Shown one piece after another: positions 43,063-52,016 of a DNA stretch of 64,000 nucleotides. A program made the position numbers and the translations under genes. This stretch comes from Microbacterium capsulatum. Its GTDB lineage: Bacteria; Actinomycetota; Actinomycetes; Actinomycetales; Microbacteriaceae. The notes beneath the pieces are model-generated. The model saw only the letters and a list, made by a program, of their open reading frames with translations. It made no database searches and was not told the origin of the DNA. The DNA lies in assembly GCF_030865425.1 (NCBI RefSeq), contig NZ_JAVFCB010000002.1, positions 465,487 through 529,486 on the forward strand. Direction: 5' to 3'. The first letter of the stretch is position 1. Every line of letters begins with the position of its first letter.

Positions 43063-43698
43063 CTACGGCAGCAGCGGGATGACCTCGGAGAGATCCTGCG
43101 GTCCGACCACGAGCGCGGCTGCGGCGCGCACGGCCGGCTTGGCGTTGAACGCCAGCCCGAGGCCGGCGACCGCCATCATCCGCAGGTCGTTCGCGCCGTC
43201 GCCGATCGCGATCGTCGCGCGGGCGGCGACGCCGTGGTCCCCGGCCCACTCCTGCAGGGCCGCCGCCTTGGCGTCCGCGTCCACGATCGCACCGTCGACC
43301 CGTCCGGAGAGGGCGCCGTCGACGACCTCGAGCCGGTTCGCCCGCCACAGATCCACGCCGAGAGCGGGCGCCACCTCGTCGAGGATCTCGTGGAAACCGC
43401 CGGAGACGACCCCGACGATGCCGCCGCGGGCGTGCACGGCGTCGATCAGCTCGCGCACCCCGGGGGTCGGCTCGATGCGCGACAGCACGCGCGGGAACGC
43501 CGAGACCGGGACTCCGGCCAGCGCGGAGACGCGCGAGCGCAGGCTCGTCGCGAAGTCGACCTCGCCGCGCATCGCTGCCTCGGTCGCGGCCTGCACCTCG
43601 TCGCGGCGGCCGGCCTCCTCGGCGAGGAGCTCGATCACCTCGTTCCGGATCAGCGTGGAATCGGCATCGAGGACGACGAGGAGGCGCGCGGAGGTCAC
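43063..43698 (-). CDS. serB: Phosphoserine phosphatase
   Basis: Last step of serine synthesis. A 211-residue HAD-superfamily protein: motif I DADSTLI (Asp nucleophile at about 11), motif II VVSGGFHE, and motif III GDGANDLRMM. It lacks the N-terminal ACT domain found in some longer SerB proteins. Confidence 0.93.
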   Translation of the reverse strand: MTSARLLVVLDADSTLIRNEVIELLAEEAGRRDEVQAATEAAMRGEVDFATSLRSRVSALAGVPVSAFPRVLSRIEPTPGVRELIDAVHARGGIVGVVSGGFHEILDEVAPALGVDLWRANRLEVVDGALSGRVDGAIVDADAKAAALQEWAGDHGVAARATIAIGDGANDLRMMAVAGLGLAFNAKPAVRAAAALVVGPQDLSEVIPLLP

Positions 43699-43719
43699 CC
43701 GACGAGCGTAGCGGGCGGT

Positions 43720-43753
43720 CCGGGCGGCATCCGGTCGTGTGTCGGCCGCCCGG
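43720..43753 (-). terminator. Possible terminator after glgC
   Basis: CCGGGCGGC (43720-43728) pairs with GCCGCCCGG (43745-43753) over a 16-base loop, between the glgC stop and serB. No T-run follows. Confidence 0.45.
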
Positions 43754-43764
43754 GTCCTGGTGGG

Positions 43765-45009
43765 TCAGCGCTCCAGGCGCACGCCTTTGCCGACCACCGT
43801 GAGTCCGGAGTCGGTCACGGTGAAGCCCCGGGCGAGGTCGCGCTCCCGGTCCACGCCGACGGTGGCCCCGTCCGCCAGCACCACGTTCTTGTCCAGGATC
43901 GCGCGGTGCACACGGGCACCCTGGCCGATGCGCACGCCGTCGAACAGTACGGAGTCGGTGATCGTCGACCCGCCTCCCGCGAGCGTCCACGGGCCGACCA
44001 CGCTGCGCTCCAGGTGGGTGCCGGAGAGCACGGAGCCGAGGGACACGATCGAGTCGATCGCGTTGCCGATGCGTCCCACCGAGTCGCGCACGAACTTGGC
44101 CGGCGGGGAGTTCACCGCCTGGGCGTGGATCGGCCATTCCATGTTGTACAGGTTGAACACCGGCAGCGTGGAGATGAGGTCCATGTGGGCGTCGAAGAAC
44201 GACTCGATCGTGCCCACGTCGCGCCAGTACGCGCGGTCGCGCGGGGACGACCCCGGCACCTCGTTCTGCTTCATGTCGTAGAAGCCGGCCTCGCCGCGGT
44301 CCACGAAGTACGGGACGATGTCGCCGCCCATGTCGTGGTTCGAGGTGGCCAGCTCGCCGTCGGCCTCGACCGCCTCGATGAGGGCGTCGGCGTCGAAGAT
44401 GTAGTTGCCCATCGACGCGAGCACCTCGTGCGGCGAGTCCGGCAGACCGGTCGGGTCGGACGGCTTCTCCAGGAACTGGTGGATCCGCCCGGATCCGTCC
44501 GCCGCGACGTCGATGACGCCGAACTGCGATGCGAGCGCGAGGGGCTGGCGGATCCCGGCCACCGTGGCCCTCGCCCCGGAGGCGATGTGCGCGTCGATCA
44601 TCTGCTGGAAGTCCATGCGGTACACGTGGTCGGCGCCGATGACGACGACGATGTCCGGCTTCTCGTCCAGGATCAGGTTCAGGCTCTGCAGGATCGCGTC
44701 GGCGGAGCCGGAGAACCAGCGCTTGCCGAGGCGCTGCTGCGCGGGCACCGAGGCGACGTACGCGTTGAGCAGGGCGGACATCCGCCAGGTCTGCGAGACG
44801 TGCCTGTCCAGGCTGTGCGACTTGTACTGCGTGAGCACCACGACCTGTCTCAACCCGGAGTTGATCAGATTCGAGATCGCGAAGTCGATCAATCGATACT
44901 GACCGCCGAACGGCACCGCGGGCTTGGCCCGGTCCGCCGTCAGGGGCATCAGTCGCTTGCCCTCGCCACCAGCGAGGATGATCCCGAATACCTTCTTTGG
45001 TGCCGACAT
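43765..45009 (-). CDS. glgC: Glucose-1-phosphate adenylyltransferase
   Basis: Makes ADP-glucose for glycogen (and alpha-glucan) synthesis. A 414-residue protein of normal length with [30 protein letters not shown] at the N-terminus in outline, and [14 protein letters not shown] and QFLEKPSDP in the middle. C-terminal hexapeptide-like repeats (about 300-400) give the beta-helix. Divergent from glgA, 47 bases apart, sharing a control region. Confidence 0.96.
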   Translation of the reverse strand: MSAPKKVFGIILAGGEGKRLMPLTADRAKPAVPFGGQYRLIDFAISNLINSGLRQVVVLTQYKSHSLDRHVSQTWRMSALLNAYVASVPAQQRLGKRWFSGSADAILQSLNLILDEKPDIVVVIGADHVYRMDFQQMIDAHIASGARATVAGIRQPLALASQFGVIDVAADGSGRIHQFLEKPSDPTGLPDSPHEVLASMGNYIFDADALIEAVEADGELATSNHDMGGDIVPYFVDRGEAGFYDMKQNEVPGSSPRDRAYWRDVGTIESFFDAHMDLISTLPVFNLYNMEWPIHAQAVNSPPAKFVRDSVGRIGNAIDSIVSLGSVLSGTHLERSVVGPWTLAGGGSTITDSVLFDGVRIGQGARVHRAILDKNVVLADGATVGVDRERDLARGFTVTDSGLTVVGKGVRLER

Positions 45010-45056
45010 GCGTCCACCATAGAGGTACGCCGCGACGATGTACTACCGTTCACGTC

Positions 45057-46241
45057 ATGCGCGTCGACATCATCACCAAGGAGTACCCGCCGGAGATCTA
45101 CGGGGGCGCGGGTGTGCACGTCGCAGAGCTCGTGAAGGCCCTGAGATCCGGGGTCGACGTGCGGGTCAGGGCGTTCGGCGCGGACCGGGATGAACAGGGG
45201 ACGACGGCTTATCGAACGCCCGGAGAACTCGCCTCCGCGAACGCCGCGCTGCAGACGCTGGGCACGGATCTGCTGATCGTCCCGGACGTCGCGGGGGCCG
45301 ACGTGGTGCACAGCCACACCTGGTACGCGAACTTCGCGGGGCACCTCGCATCCCAGCTGCACGGCATCCCGCACGTGCTCACGGCGCACAGCCTGGAGCC
45401 GCTGCGCCCGTGGAAGGCCGAGCAGCTGGGCGGCGGGTACGCCGTGTCCGGCGGCATCGAGCGCCTCGCGTACGAGAACGCCGCGGCGATCATCGCCGTG
45501 AGCGCCGGCATGCGCGCCGACATCCTGCGCAGCTACCCGCAGGTGGATCCGGCCCGAGTGCGGGTGATCCACAACGGCATCGACGTCGAGGCGTGGCACC
45601 CGGTGCACGACCCGGACTTCGTCCGCGCGCAGGGCATCGACCCGGATCGCCCCTCGGTCGTCTTCGTGGGGCGGATCACGCGGCAGAAGGGCCTGCCGTA
45701 CCTGCTCCGTGCCGCCGCGCAGCTGCCGCCGGAGGTGCAGCTCGTACTGTGCGCCGGCGCGCCCGACACGCCGGAGATCATGGCAGAGGTGCAGGAGCTC
45801 GTGCGCGGGCTGCAGAGCACCCGCGACGGCGTGGTCTGGATCGAGCGGATGCTGCCCCGCAACGAGCTCTCCGCGATCCTCACCGCCGCCACGAGCTTCG
45901 TCTGCCCGTCGGTCTACGAGCCGCTGGGCATCGTGAACCTCGAGGCCATGGCCTGCGGCGCGGCCGTGGTCGGCACGGCGACGGGCGGGATCCCGGAGGT
46001 CGTCGCCGACGGCGTCACCGGCCGCCTCGTCCCGATCGAGCAGGTGCAGGACGGCACCGGCACGCCCGTGGACCCGGACCGTTACGTCGCGGATCTCGCC
46101 GCCGTGCTCACCGAGGTCGTCGCGGATCCGGACCGCGCGAGGGCGTACGGAGAGGCCGGCCGGGCGCGTGCCGCGGAGGAATTCAGCTGGGCCTCGATCG
46201 CCGACACGACGCGGGCCCTGTACGCGGAGCTGACCGCCTGA
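45057..46241 (+). CDS. glgA: Glycogen synthase GlgA (actinobacterial GT4 type)
   Basis: A 394-residue glucosyltransferase using ADP-glucose. N-terminal ITKEYPPEIYGGAGVHVAEL, C-terminal VFVGRITRQKGLPYLLRA and PSVYEPLGIVNLEAMACG (retaining GT4 signature with conserved Glu). It is of the actinobacterial type whose mycobacterial relative can make maltose 1-phosphate, so either glycogen or maltosyl-phosphate is a possible product. Start ATG 45057; there is little space for a leader, and the upstream frame is not coding. Confidence 0.92.
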   Translation: MRVDIITKEYPPEIYGGAGVHVAELVKALRSGVDVRVRAFGADRDEQGTTAYRTPGELASANAALQTLGTDLLIVPDVAGADVVHSHTWYANFAGHLASQLHGIPHVLTAHSLEPLRPWKAEQLGGGYAVSGGIERLAYENAAAIIAVSAGMRADILRSYPQVDPARVRVIHNGIDVEAWHPVHDPDFVRAQGIDPDRPSVVFVGRITRQKGLPYLLRAAAQLPPEVQLVLCAGAPDTPEIMAEVQELVRGLQSTRDGVVWIERMLPRNELSAILTAATSFVCPSVYEPLGIVNLEAMACGAAVVGTATGGIPEVVADGVTGRLVPIEQVQDGTGTPVDPDRYVADLAAVLTEVVADPDRARAYGEAGRARAAEEFSWASIADTTRALYAELTA

Positions 46242-46258
46242 CCGGATAGGCTGGCGGC

Positions 46259-47044
46259 ATGCCTGCCGTCCTCGAATTCTCGGATGTCGTGGTCCGCCGC
46301 GACGGCCGCAACATCGTCGATAACCTCAGCTGGACCGTCGAGGACGACCAGCGCTGGGTGGTCCTCGGACCCAACGGCGCGGGGAAGACGACGCTGCTGC
46401 AGCTCGCCGACACCCTGATGCACCCGACGGCCGGGCGCGTAGACATCCTGGGGGAGACCCTCGGCCGCGCGGACGTGTTCGAGATCCGCCCGCGGATCGG
46501 CTTCGCGTCGTCCGCGATGGCGCGCCGGATCCCCGGCGACGAGACCGTGCTGAACACGGTGATGACCGCCGCGTACTCGGTCATGGGCCGCTGGAACGAG
46601 TCGTACGAGACGATCGACGAGCGCCGTGCGATGCGGGTCCTGGAGCAGTGGCATCTGGAGCACCTCGCGGAGCGCTACTTCGGCACGCTCAGCGACGGCG
46701 AGCAGAAGCGCGTGCAGATCGCCCGCGCCGTGATGACGGACCCCGAGCTGCTGCTGCTCGACGAGCCCTCCGCGAGCCTCGACCTCGGCTCCCGCGAGGA
46801 GCTGCTGAGCCTGCTCGGCGGGTTCGCGCAGTCGCCGACGACGCCGGCGATGATCATGGTCACCCACCATGTGGAAGAGATCCCCGTCGGGTTCACCCAT
46901 GTGATGCTGCTCCGTGACGGCCGGATCGTCGCCGCAGGGCTGCTCGACGAGGCCCTCACCGCGGAGAACCTCAGTGCCGCGTTCGGCATGCCGATCACGC
47001 TCGATCGCGCCGAGGGCCGCTACGCGGCGCGCGCCGCGTCCTGA
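46259..47044 (+). CDS. ABC transporter ATP-binding protein
   Basis: A 261-residue single ABC ATPase. Walker [10 protein letters not shown] (about 39-47), signature [14 protein letters not shown], Walker [20 protein letters not shown] and VTHHVEEIP. The sequence resembles the ATPase group related to iron-complex or molybdate import (ModF/FecE-like), but no partner genes are nearby. Starts 17 bases after glgA. The ligand is unknown. Confidence 0.83.
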   Translation: MPAVLEFSDVVVRRDGRNIVDNLSWTVEDDQRWVVLGPNGAGKTTLLQLADTLMHPTAGRVDILGETLGRADVFEIRPRIGFASSAMARRIPGDETVLNTVMTAAYSVMGRWNESYETIDERRAMRVLEQWHLEHLAERYFGTLSDGEQKRVQIARAVMTDPELLLLDEPSASLDLGSREELLSLLGGFAQSPTTPAMIMVTHHVEEIPVGFTHVMLLRDGRIVAAGLLDEALTAENLSAAFGMPITLDRAEGRYAARAAS

Positions 47045-47056
47045 CGGCCCGTCTGC

Positions 47057-47118
47057 TAGAATCGATCCTTGGTGCTCTCTGCACCGCAGACTTCCCTCGC
47101 CCCTGGCACAATCCAGGG
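47057..47118 (+). promoter_or_regulatory. Promoter and leader hairpin of the L31 type B gene
   Basis: TAGAAT (47057-47062) is a good -10 for a roughly 68-base leader. CCCTGG and CCAGGG (47101-47106 and 47113-47118) form a small hairpin 18 bases before the start codon, where it might sense ribosomal protein. No clear Zur box is seen, although Zur often controls such genes. Confidence 0.4.
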
Positions 47119-47136
47119 CACCACGTAAGGAATCCC

Positions 47137-47394
47137 ATGAAGACTGACATCCACCCCGCGTACCAGGCCGTCGTGTTCCGCGACCTCGGCTCGGGCGACA
47201 CCTTCCTCACCCGTTCGACCGTCACGAGCGACAAGACGATCGAGCTGGACGGCGTGGAGTACCCCGTCATCGATGTCGAGATCTCCTCGGCCTCGCACCC
47301 GTTCTACACGGGCAAGCAGCGCATCATGGACTCGGCCGGCCGCGTCGAGAAGTTCAACCAGCGCTTCAAGAACTTCGGCGGTTCCGCCAAGTAA
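47137..47394 (+). CDS. rpmE2: 50S ribosomal protein L31 type B
   Basis: An 85-residue ribosomal protein. The motif [13 protein letters not shown] and [18 protein letters not shown] identify type B L31, and the zinc-binding C-x2-C pair of type A is absent. Such zinc-free copies commonly replace the zinc form when zinc is scarce. Single gene with its own promoter and terminator. Confidence 0.96.
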   Translation: MKTDIHPAYQAVVFRDLGSGDTFLTRSTVTSDKTIELDGVEYPVIDVEISSASHPFYTGKQRIMDSAGRVEKFNQRFKNFGGSAK

Positions 47395-47403
47395 TCGCTT
47401 CCT

Positions 47404-47431
47404 CGAAGGCCCCGCTCCGGCGGGGCCTTCG
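47404..47431 (+). terminator. Terminator of the L31 gene
   Basis: CGAAGGCCCCGC and GCGGGGCCTTCG, 12 bp with a 4-base loop, ten bases after the stop and followed by TCGTC. Confidence 0.85.
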
Positions 47432-47475
47432 TCGTCCCCGGGGAGAGATCCGTGCGGAGGCGCTCGCCCGTCCCT

Positions 47476-47536
47476 GTTCGCTGGTCGCGACACGCCGCTC
47501 TCAGCCCGCGCGGACGGCGTGTCGCGACCAGCGAAC
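47476..47536. repeat. Perfect 22-bp inverted repeat in an intergenic gap
   Basis: The 22-base arm at 47476-47497 (GTTCGCTGGTCGCGACACG...) is exactly complementary to 47515-47536 over a 17-base spacer. It stands between the L31 terminator and the exonuclease gene. A stem this long and perfect is more than a terminator needs and no T-run follows, so it may be a mobile or dispersed palindromic element. Confidence 0.6.
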
Positions 47537-47559
47537 GAGGAGAGGTCCGGCGGGCAGGC

Positions 47560-48297
47560 TCAGGCGTCGACCCGGATCGGATCCTGCTCCGATTCGCGGA
47601 CCGGCCAGCGGCCGTCCAGGCGCTCCTGCGGGTCGATCCGCCCGATCCGCACGAAGTAGTCGGTCAGGCTCGCGGCCTGCGCCCGTGCCCAGCCGATCTG
47701 GCGGGTGTGCAGCTCGACCGCGGTCTCCGGCATCGGGAAGCGCTGCGCGAGCGCCTGCGCGACCCGTCCCGCGGCGACCGCATCGGCCAAGGCGTCGTGC
47801 GCTCCGGTGAGCCCCACCCGGTAGTGCGCGGCCACGATCTCCAGCGTGCGCTTGCCGGGCCGGTACCGGTCGTACGCCTTGTCGATCACGAGCGGATCGA
47901 TCACCGGCGACGGATCCTGCAGCGGTGCGATGCCGTGCCGCCGGGCCTCGTGCGCGAGCAGCGAGAAGTCGTAGGAGGCGTTGTAGGCGACGACCGGCAC
48001 GCCCTGGTCCAGCAGCGACCGCAGCGCGGCGACGACGCCGGCGACGACCTGCGCGGCGGGGGAGCCGTTGCGGCGGGCGCGCTCCGAGGTGATCCCGTGG
48101 ATCGCGGTGGCCGCCTCCGGGATCGGGATGCCGGGATCGGCGAGCCAGGTGCGCGCCGCGATCTCGGCGCCGTGATGGTCGAGCACGCCCACGTGCGCGG
48201 TGACGATCCGGTCGCGCGTGACGTCCACTCCCGTGGTCTCGAGGTCGAAGACGCCGACGCGGGTCAGCCACGACGGGAGGCTCGGGGAGGAGGTCAT
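47560..48297 (-). CDS. DEDDh 3'-5' exonuclease (DnaQ-like)
   Basis: A 245-residue exonuclease. DLETTG (motif I), YNASYDFSLL (motif II) and AHDALADA (motif III with the His of DEDDh) place it with the proofreading-type family. As a separate protein it may act in replication, repair or RNA turnover. Start ATG 48297 after GGGGAGGAGG; the longer upstream frame is not supported. Confidence 0.9.
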   Translation of the reverse strand: MTSSPSLPSWLTRVGVFDLETTGVDVTRDRIVTAHVGVLDHHGAEIAARTWLADPGIPIPEAATAIHGITSERARRNGSPAAQVVAGVVAALRSLLDQGVPVVAYNASYDFSLLAHEARRHGIAPLQDPSPVIDPLVIDKAYDRYRPGKRTLEIVAAHYRVGLTGAHDALADAVAAGRVAQALAQRFPMPETAVELHTRQIGWARAQAASLTDYFVRIGRIDPQERLDGRWPVRESEQDPIRVDA

Positions 48298-48388
48298 GCC
48301 GCCACCGTATGGGGAGCCGCGGACATCGTCGCCCCGGCGCGCGGCGGACGCGCAGAAGCATGGGGGCACCCGCCCGTAGACTCGGGGC

Positions 48389-49288
48389 ATGTCCGTGCCC
48401 TCGCCCTACGCCGCACGCCTGGACCGCGTCCCCGTCGAGCGCCGCGAGGTCGAGGTCCTCGGCGGCACGACCGCGTACTGGGTCTACGGCCCGGAGGACG
48501 CGGAGGTCACCGTCGTCGCCGTGCACGGCTTCCGCGGCGAGCACCACGGGCTGGAGCCCGTCGTGGCCTACCTTCCCGAGGTCCGGATGATCATGCCGGA
48601 TCTCCCCGGGTTCGGCGAGACCGCCCCGCTTCCGGGCCGGGAGCACGATGTCGAGGTGTACGCGCAGTGGCTGACCGCCTTCGCCGCCGCGGTCGCACCC
48701 GGCGCGGTGATCCTCGGGCATTCCTTCGGCTCGATCGTCGCCTCCGCCGCGGTCGCCCAAGGCCTGGAGACGCCGCGGCTGATCCTGGTGAACCCGATCG
48801 GCGCCCCCGCGCTCGAGGGCCCGAAGGCGCTGCTCACCCGGCTCGCCATCCTGTACTACGCGCTCGGCGCGCGCCTGCCGCAGGGCGTCGGAACGGAGCT
48901 CCTGCGCAATCCGATCATCGTGCGGATCATGAGCGGCGCGATGGCCAAGACCACGGATCCGCGCCTGCGCCGCTTCGTGCACGACCAGCACGACACGTAC
49001 TTCTCCCGATTCGCGGACCGCGAGGTGCTGCGCGAGGCGTTCGTCACGAGCGTGTCGCACGACGTCCGCGAGTTCGCCCCGCGGATCGCGGTGCCGACCC
49101 TGCTCGTCGCCGCCCAGCGCGACGACATCACCCCGATCGAGGCGGAGCGGGAGCTCGTGACGCTGTTCCCGGATGCGGAGCTCGTCGAGATCGCCCACGT
49201 CGGGCACCTGATCCACTACGAGACCCCGGCCGAGGCCGCCGGTGCGATCAGGCGGTTCCTCCGGCCTCCCGCCGCGCCAGCCCCATGA
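48389..49288 (+). CDS. Alpha/beta hydrolase
   Basis: A 299-residue hydrolase with HGFRGEHHGLEP (oxyanion loop), nucleophile elbow GHSFGS and catalytic His in HVGHLIHYETP. Family members include esterases and 2-hydroxymuconate-type hydrolases. Its 3' end overlaps the convergent Lrp gene by 41 bases. Substrate unknown. Confidence 0.87.
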   Translation: MSVPSPYAARLDRVPVERREVEVLGGTTAYWVYGPEDAEVTVVAVHGFRGEHHGLEPVVAYLPEVRMIMPDLPGFGETAPLPGREHDVEVYAQWLTAFAAAVAPGAVILGHSFGSIVASAAVAQGLETPRLILVNPIGAPALEGPKALLTRLAILYYALGARLPQGVGTELLRNPIIVRIMSGAMAKTTDPRLRRFVHDQHDTYFSRFADREVLREAFVTSVSHDVREFAPRIAVPTLLVAAQRDDITPIEAERELVTLFPDAELVEIAHVGHLIHYETPAEAAGAIRRFLRPPAAPAP

Positions 49289-49733
49289 GCCCGGCCACGC
49301 GGAACGGGATCACCTCGCCCATCGCGAGCGAGGTCTCGGTCCGCTCCACGCCGTCGATCGAGAGGATCCGCGCGTCCGTGTCGAACAGGTGACGCGCGTC
49401 CCGGCATGCCACCCGGGCGAGGAGGTCGACGGATCCGCTGAGTCCGTGCGCCTGCACGATCTCGGGCACGCGGGCGAGCTCGGTGATGATCCGGGGGAGC
49501 TCGGTCTGGCGCACGCCGATGTTGATGAAGGCCTGCAGCGGGAAGCCCAGCACCGCGGGGGAGAAGGATCTCTCGTAGGCGAGGAACACCCCCGTCTGGT
49601 CGAGACGCGCCATGCGCGCCTGGATCGTGTTGCGTGACAGGCGCAGCTTCTCGGCGAGCGCGACGACGGTGGTGCGCGGATCGGCGGAGAGGAGCTCGAG
49701 GATGTCGAGATCGGTGCGGTCGAGGGTTGGCAT
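49248..49733 (-). CDS. Lrp/AsnC-family regulator of the branched-chain dehydrogenase operon
   Basis: A 161-residue Lrp-type protein: helix-turn-helix LDRTDLDILELLSADPRTT (1-20) with VALAEKLRLSRNTIQARMARL, then a RAM ligand domain. It is divergent from genes for E1 and E2 of a branched-chain 2-oxoacid dehydrogenase, and two palindromes in the gap share a core with the site over its own start codon. Start ATG 49733. BkdR-type Lrp regulators control this pathway in other bacteria. Confidence 0.88.
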   Translation of the reverse strand: MPTLDRTDLDILELLSADPRTTVVALAEKLRLSRNTIQARMARLDQTGVFLAYERSFSPAVLGFPLQAFINIGVRQTELPRIITELARVPEIVQAHGLSGSVDLLARVACRDARHLFDTDARILSIDGVERTETSLAMGEVIPFRVAGLMGLARREAGGTA

Positions 49734-49785
49734 GTTGCCAAAGGGTAGCACCCGCGGTTCCGGGCGAAATTGGCAACATGCTCAA
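49727..49785. promoter_or_regulatory. Lrp-type operator pair between regulator and dehydrogenase genes
   Basis: TTGGCATGTTGCCAA (49727-49741) is a palindrome overlapping the regulator's start codon. TTGGCAACATGCTCAA (49770-49785) holds the core TTGGCAACATGC, the exact complement of GCATGTTGCCAA in the first site, in the opposite orientation 40 bases away. The pair would let the regulator control itself and the dehydrogenase operon. Confidence 0.6.
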
Positions 49786-49894
49786 GTCGTCTGGGAATGC
49801 TTGAGCGAGGTGCTGAGCAGACGTACGCTCAGGGCAAGAGCGAAGACGCACGGAGACCGCCCTACGAAGGCGGGATCCACTGAGGAGGACGACG

Positions 49895-51004
49895 ATGTCT
49901 ACCCATCTTGACCCCATCACCGTGACGGCCACCGGCCTCGATCAGCCGGCGAGCCTGATCGACCCGCAGGGACGACGCGTGTCCGACCCGCATCTCGCCC
50001 CGTACGCCGCCGCCGTCACGTTCGAGCAGCTGCTCGGCCTGCTGCGCGACATGGTCGTGCTGCGGCGGCTCGACGCCGAGGGCGTCGCGCTGCAGCGCCA
50101 GGGCCAGCTCGGCCTGTGGGCGCCCTGCCAGGGGCAGGAGGCCGCCCAGATCGGATCCGCCCGGGCGCTCCGCGACGACGACGTGGTGTTCCCGAGCTAC
50201 CGGGAGACCGGCGTGATGCTCGCCCGAGGCGCGAAGCCCGGCGACTACGTGCGGATGTGGCGCGGCGAGGAGGGGGCGTCCTACGACCCCGCCGTGATGC
50301 ACATGGCGCCGCTGCAGATCATCATCGGCGCGCAGACCCTGCACGCCGTCGGCTACGCGCTCGGCATCGTGCACGACGGATCCGACCAGGTCGCGATCAC
50401 CTACTTCGGCGACGGCGCCACCAGCCAGGGCGATGTGAACGAGGCCATGGTCTTCGCCTCCTCCTACCGTGCGCCGGTCGTCTTCATCTGCCAGAACAAC
50501 CACTGGGCCATCTCCGAGCCCGTGGCCGTGCAGTCTCAGTACCCGATCGCCGGGCGCGCCCCGGGCTTCGGCATCCCCTGCATGCGCGTGGACGGCAACG
50601 ACGTGCTCGCGTGCTTCGCGGCGACGCGCTGGGCGCTCGAGCAGGCCCGCAACGGCTCGCCGGCGTTCCTCGAGCTGGTCACCTACCGGATGGGCCCGCA
50701 CACCACCGCCGACGACCCCACCCGCTACCGCGACCCGGCCGAGCTGGAGTACTGGCGCGGCAAGGATCCGCTCGCGCGGCTCGAGACGCTGCTGCGCGCC
50801 GAGGGCGTGCTCACGGACGAGATCGCCGCCGGCTTCGCCGCCGAGGCGGAGGAGTCGGCGATGCAGATGCGCGCCGCATGCCTCAGCATGAGCACGCGCG
50901 AGCCGCTCGCGGTGTTCGACGGCGTCTACGCGGAGCCGCACACCGGCATCGCGGAGGAGCGCGAGGCGTTCGCACGCTACCTCGCGTCGTTCGAGGAGGT
51001 CTGA
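49895..51004 (+). CDS. Branched-chain 2-oxoacid dehydrogenase E1 alpha
   Basis: A 369-residue thiamine-diphosphate subunit that decarboxylates 2-oxoacids from valine, leucine and isoleucine. The ThDP motif is GDGATSQGDVNEA (about 171-183) with NN at about 200, and VTYRMGPHTTADDPTRYRD is the BCKDH-like phosphorylation-loop region. First gene of E1alpha-E1beta-E2. A pyruvate dehydrogenase alpha remains possible, but the regulator type and GPHTTADDPTRY favour branched-chain substrates. Confidence 0.9.
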   Translation: MSTHLDPITVTATGLDQPASLIDPQGRRVSDPHLAPYAAAVTFEQLLGLLRDMVVLRRLDAEGVALQRQGQLGLWAPCQGQEAAQIGSARALRDDDVVFPSYRETGVMLARGAKPGDYVRMWRGEEGASYDPAVMHMAPLQIIIGAQTLHAVGYALGIVHDGSDQVAITYFGDGATSQGDVNEAMVFASSYRAPVVFICQNNHWAISEPVAVQSQYPIAGRAPGFGIPCMRVDGNDVLACFAATRWALEQARNGSPAFLELVTYRMGPHTTADDPTRYRDPAELEYWRGKDPLARLETLLRAEGVLTDEIAAGFAAEAEESAMQMRAACLSMSTREPLAVFDGVYAEPHTGIAEEREAFARYLASFEEV

Positions 51005-51005
51005 G

Positions 51006-52016
51006 ATGGTGCAGATGACGATGGGCAAGGCGCTCGGCGCCGCCCTGAAGCAGTCGCTGCAGGACGACCCGAAGGTCGTGCTGCTCGGCGAGGACATCGG
51101 CAAGCTGGGCGGCGTCTTCCGGATCACCGACGGACTGCTCGCGGAGTTCGGCGCGGAGCGGATCATCGACACCCCGCTCGCCGAGTCCGGGATCGTCGGC
51201 ACCGCGGTCGGACTCGCGATGCGCGGCTACCGTCCGGTCGTGGAGATCCAGTTCGACGGCTTCGTCTATCCGGCGTTCGATCAGATCGTGTCGCAGGTCG
51301 CGAAGCTGCACTACCGCACCCAGGGCACCGTCCCGATGCCGATCACGATCCGGATCCCGTGGGCCGGCGGCATCGGCGCCGCCGAGCACCACTCCGAGTC
51401 GCCGGAGGCGTACTTCGTGCACACGGCGGGGCTGCGCGTCGTGGCCGTGTCGAACCCGCAGGACGCCTACGCGTGCCTCCGCCAGGCCATCGCGAGCGAC
51501 GACCCGGTGATCTTCTTCGAGCCGAAGCGGCTCTACCACGCCAAGGGCGAGGTGGATCTGGACACCCTGCTGGCGGACACGGCGCCGATGGGTCTCGCCA
51601 AGGTCGTGCGCGAGGGGACCGACGCGACGATCATCACCTACGGCGCCATGGTGCGCACCGCCCTGGACGCCGCCGAGGCCGCCGCCACCGAGGGCCGTTC
51701 GCTCGAGGTCATCGACCTGCGCTCCCTGTCGCCGGTGGACTACTCCACGGTGTGCGCCTCGGTGCGCCGCACCGGACGGGTCGTCGTCGTGCATGAGGCC
51801 GCCCGGGAGGCCGGGCTGGGCGCGGAGGTCATCGCCAGCATCACGGAGAAGTGCTTCACCTGGCTCGAGGCCGCCCCGCTGCGCGTGACCGGCCACGACA
51901 TCCCCTACCCGCCGGCGAAGCTGGAGAAGTTCCATCTGCCGGATCTCGACCGGATCCTCGATGCCGTCGACCGCGTGATGGACGACGCCCAGCTGCTGGA
52001 GGGGGCCGACCGATGA
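51006..52016 (+). CDS. Branched-chain 2-oxoacid dehydrogenase E1 beta
   Basis: A 336-residue partner of E1 alpha. VVLLGEDIGKLGGVFRIT, DTPLAESGIVGTAVGLAMRG, EIQFDGFVYPAFDQIV and the transketolase C-terminal domain (SLSPVDYSTV, VVVHEAAREAG) are typical. One base after the E1 alpha stop and overlapping the E2 start. Confidence 0.94.
   Translation: MVQMTMGKALGAALKQSLQDDPKVVLLGEDIGKLGGVFRITDGLLAEFGAERIIDTPLAESGIVGTAVGLAMRGYRPVVEIQFDGFVYPAFDQIVSQVAKLHYRTQGTVPMPITIRIPWAGGIGAAEHHSESPEAYFVHTAGLRVVAVSNPQDAYACLRQAIASDDPVIFFEPKRLYHAKGEVDLDTLLADTAPMGLAKVVREGTDATIITYGAMVRTALDAAEAAATEGRSLEVIDLRSLSPVDYSTVCASVRRTGRVVVVHEAAREAGLGAEVIASITEKCFTWLEAAPLRVTGHDIPYPPAKLEKFHLPDLDRILDAVDRVMDDAQLLEGADR

Noticed and set aside
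42397..45135. 912-codon plus-strand open frame opposite the hydrolase, serB and glgC
   Set aside because: Low-complexity Arg/His/Gly/Val-rich antisense shadow; all three minus-strand genes have full family motifs.
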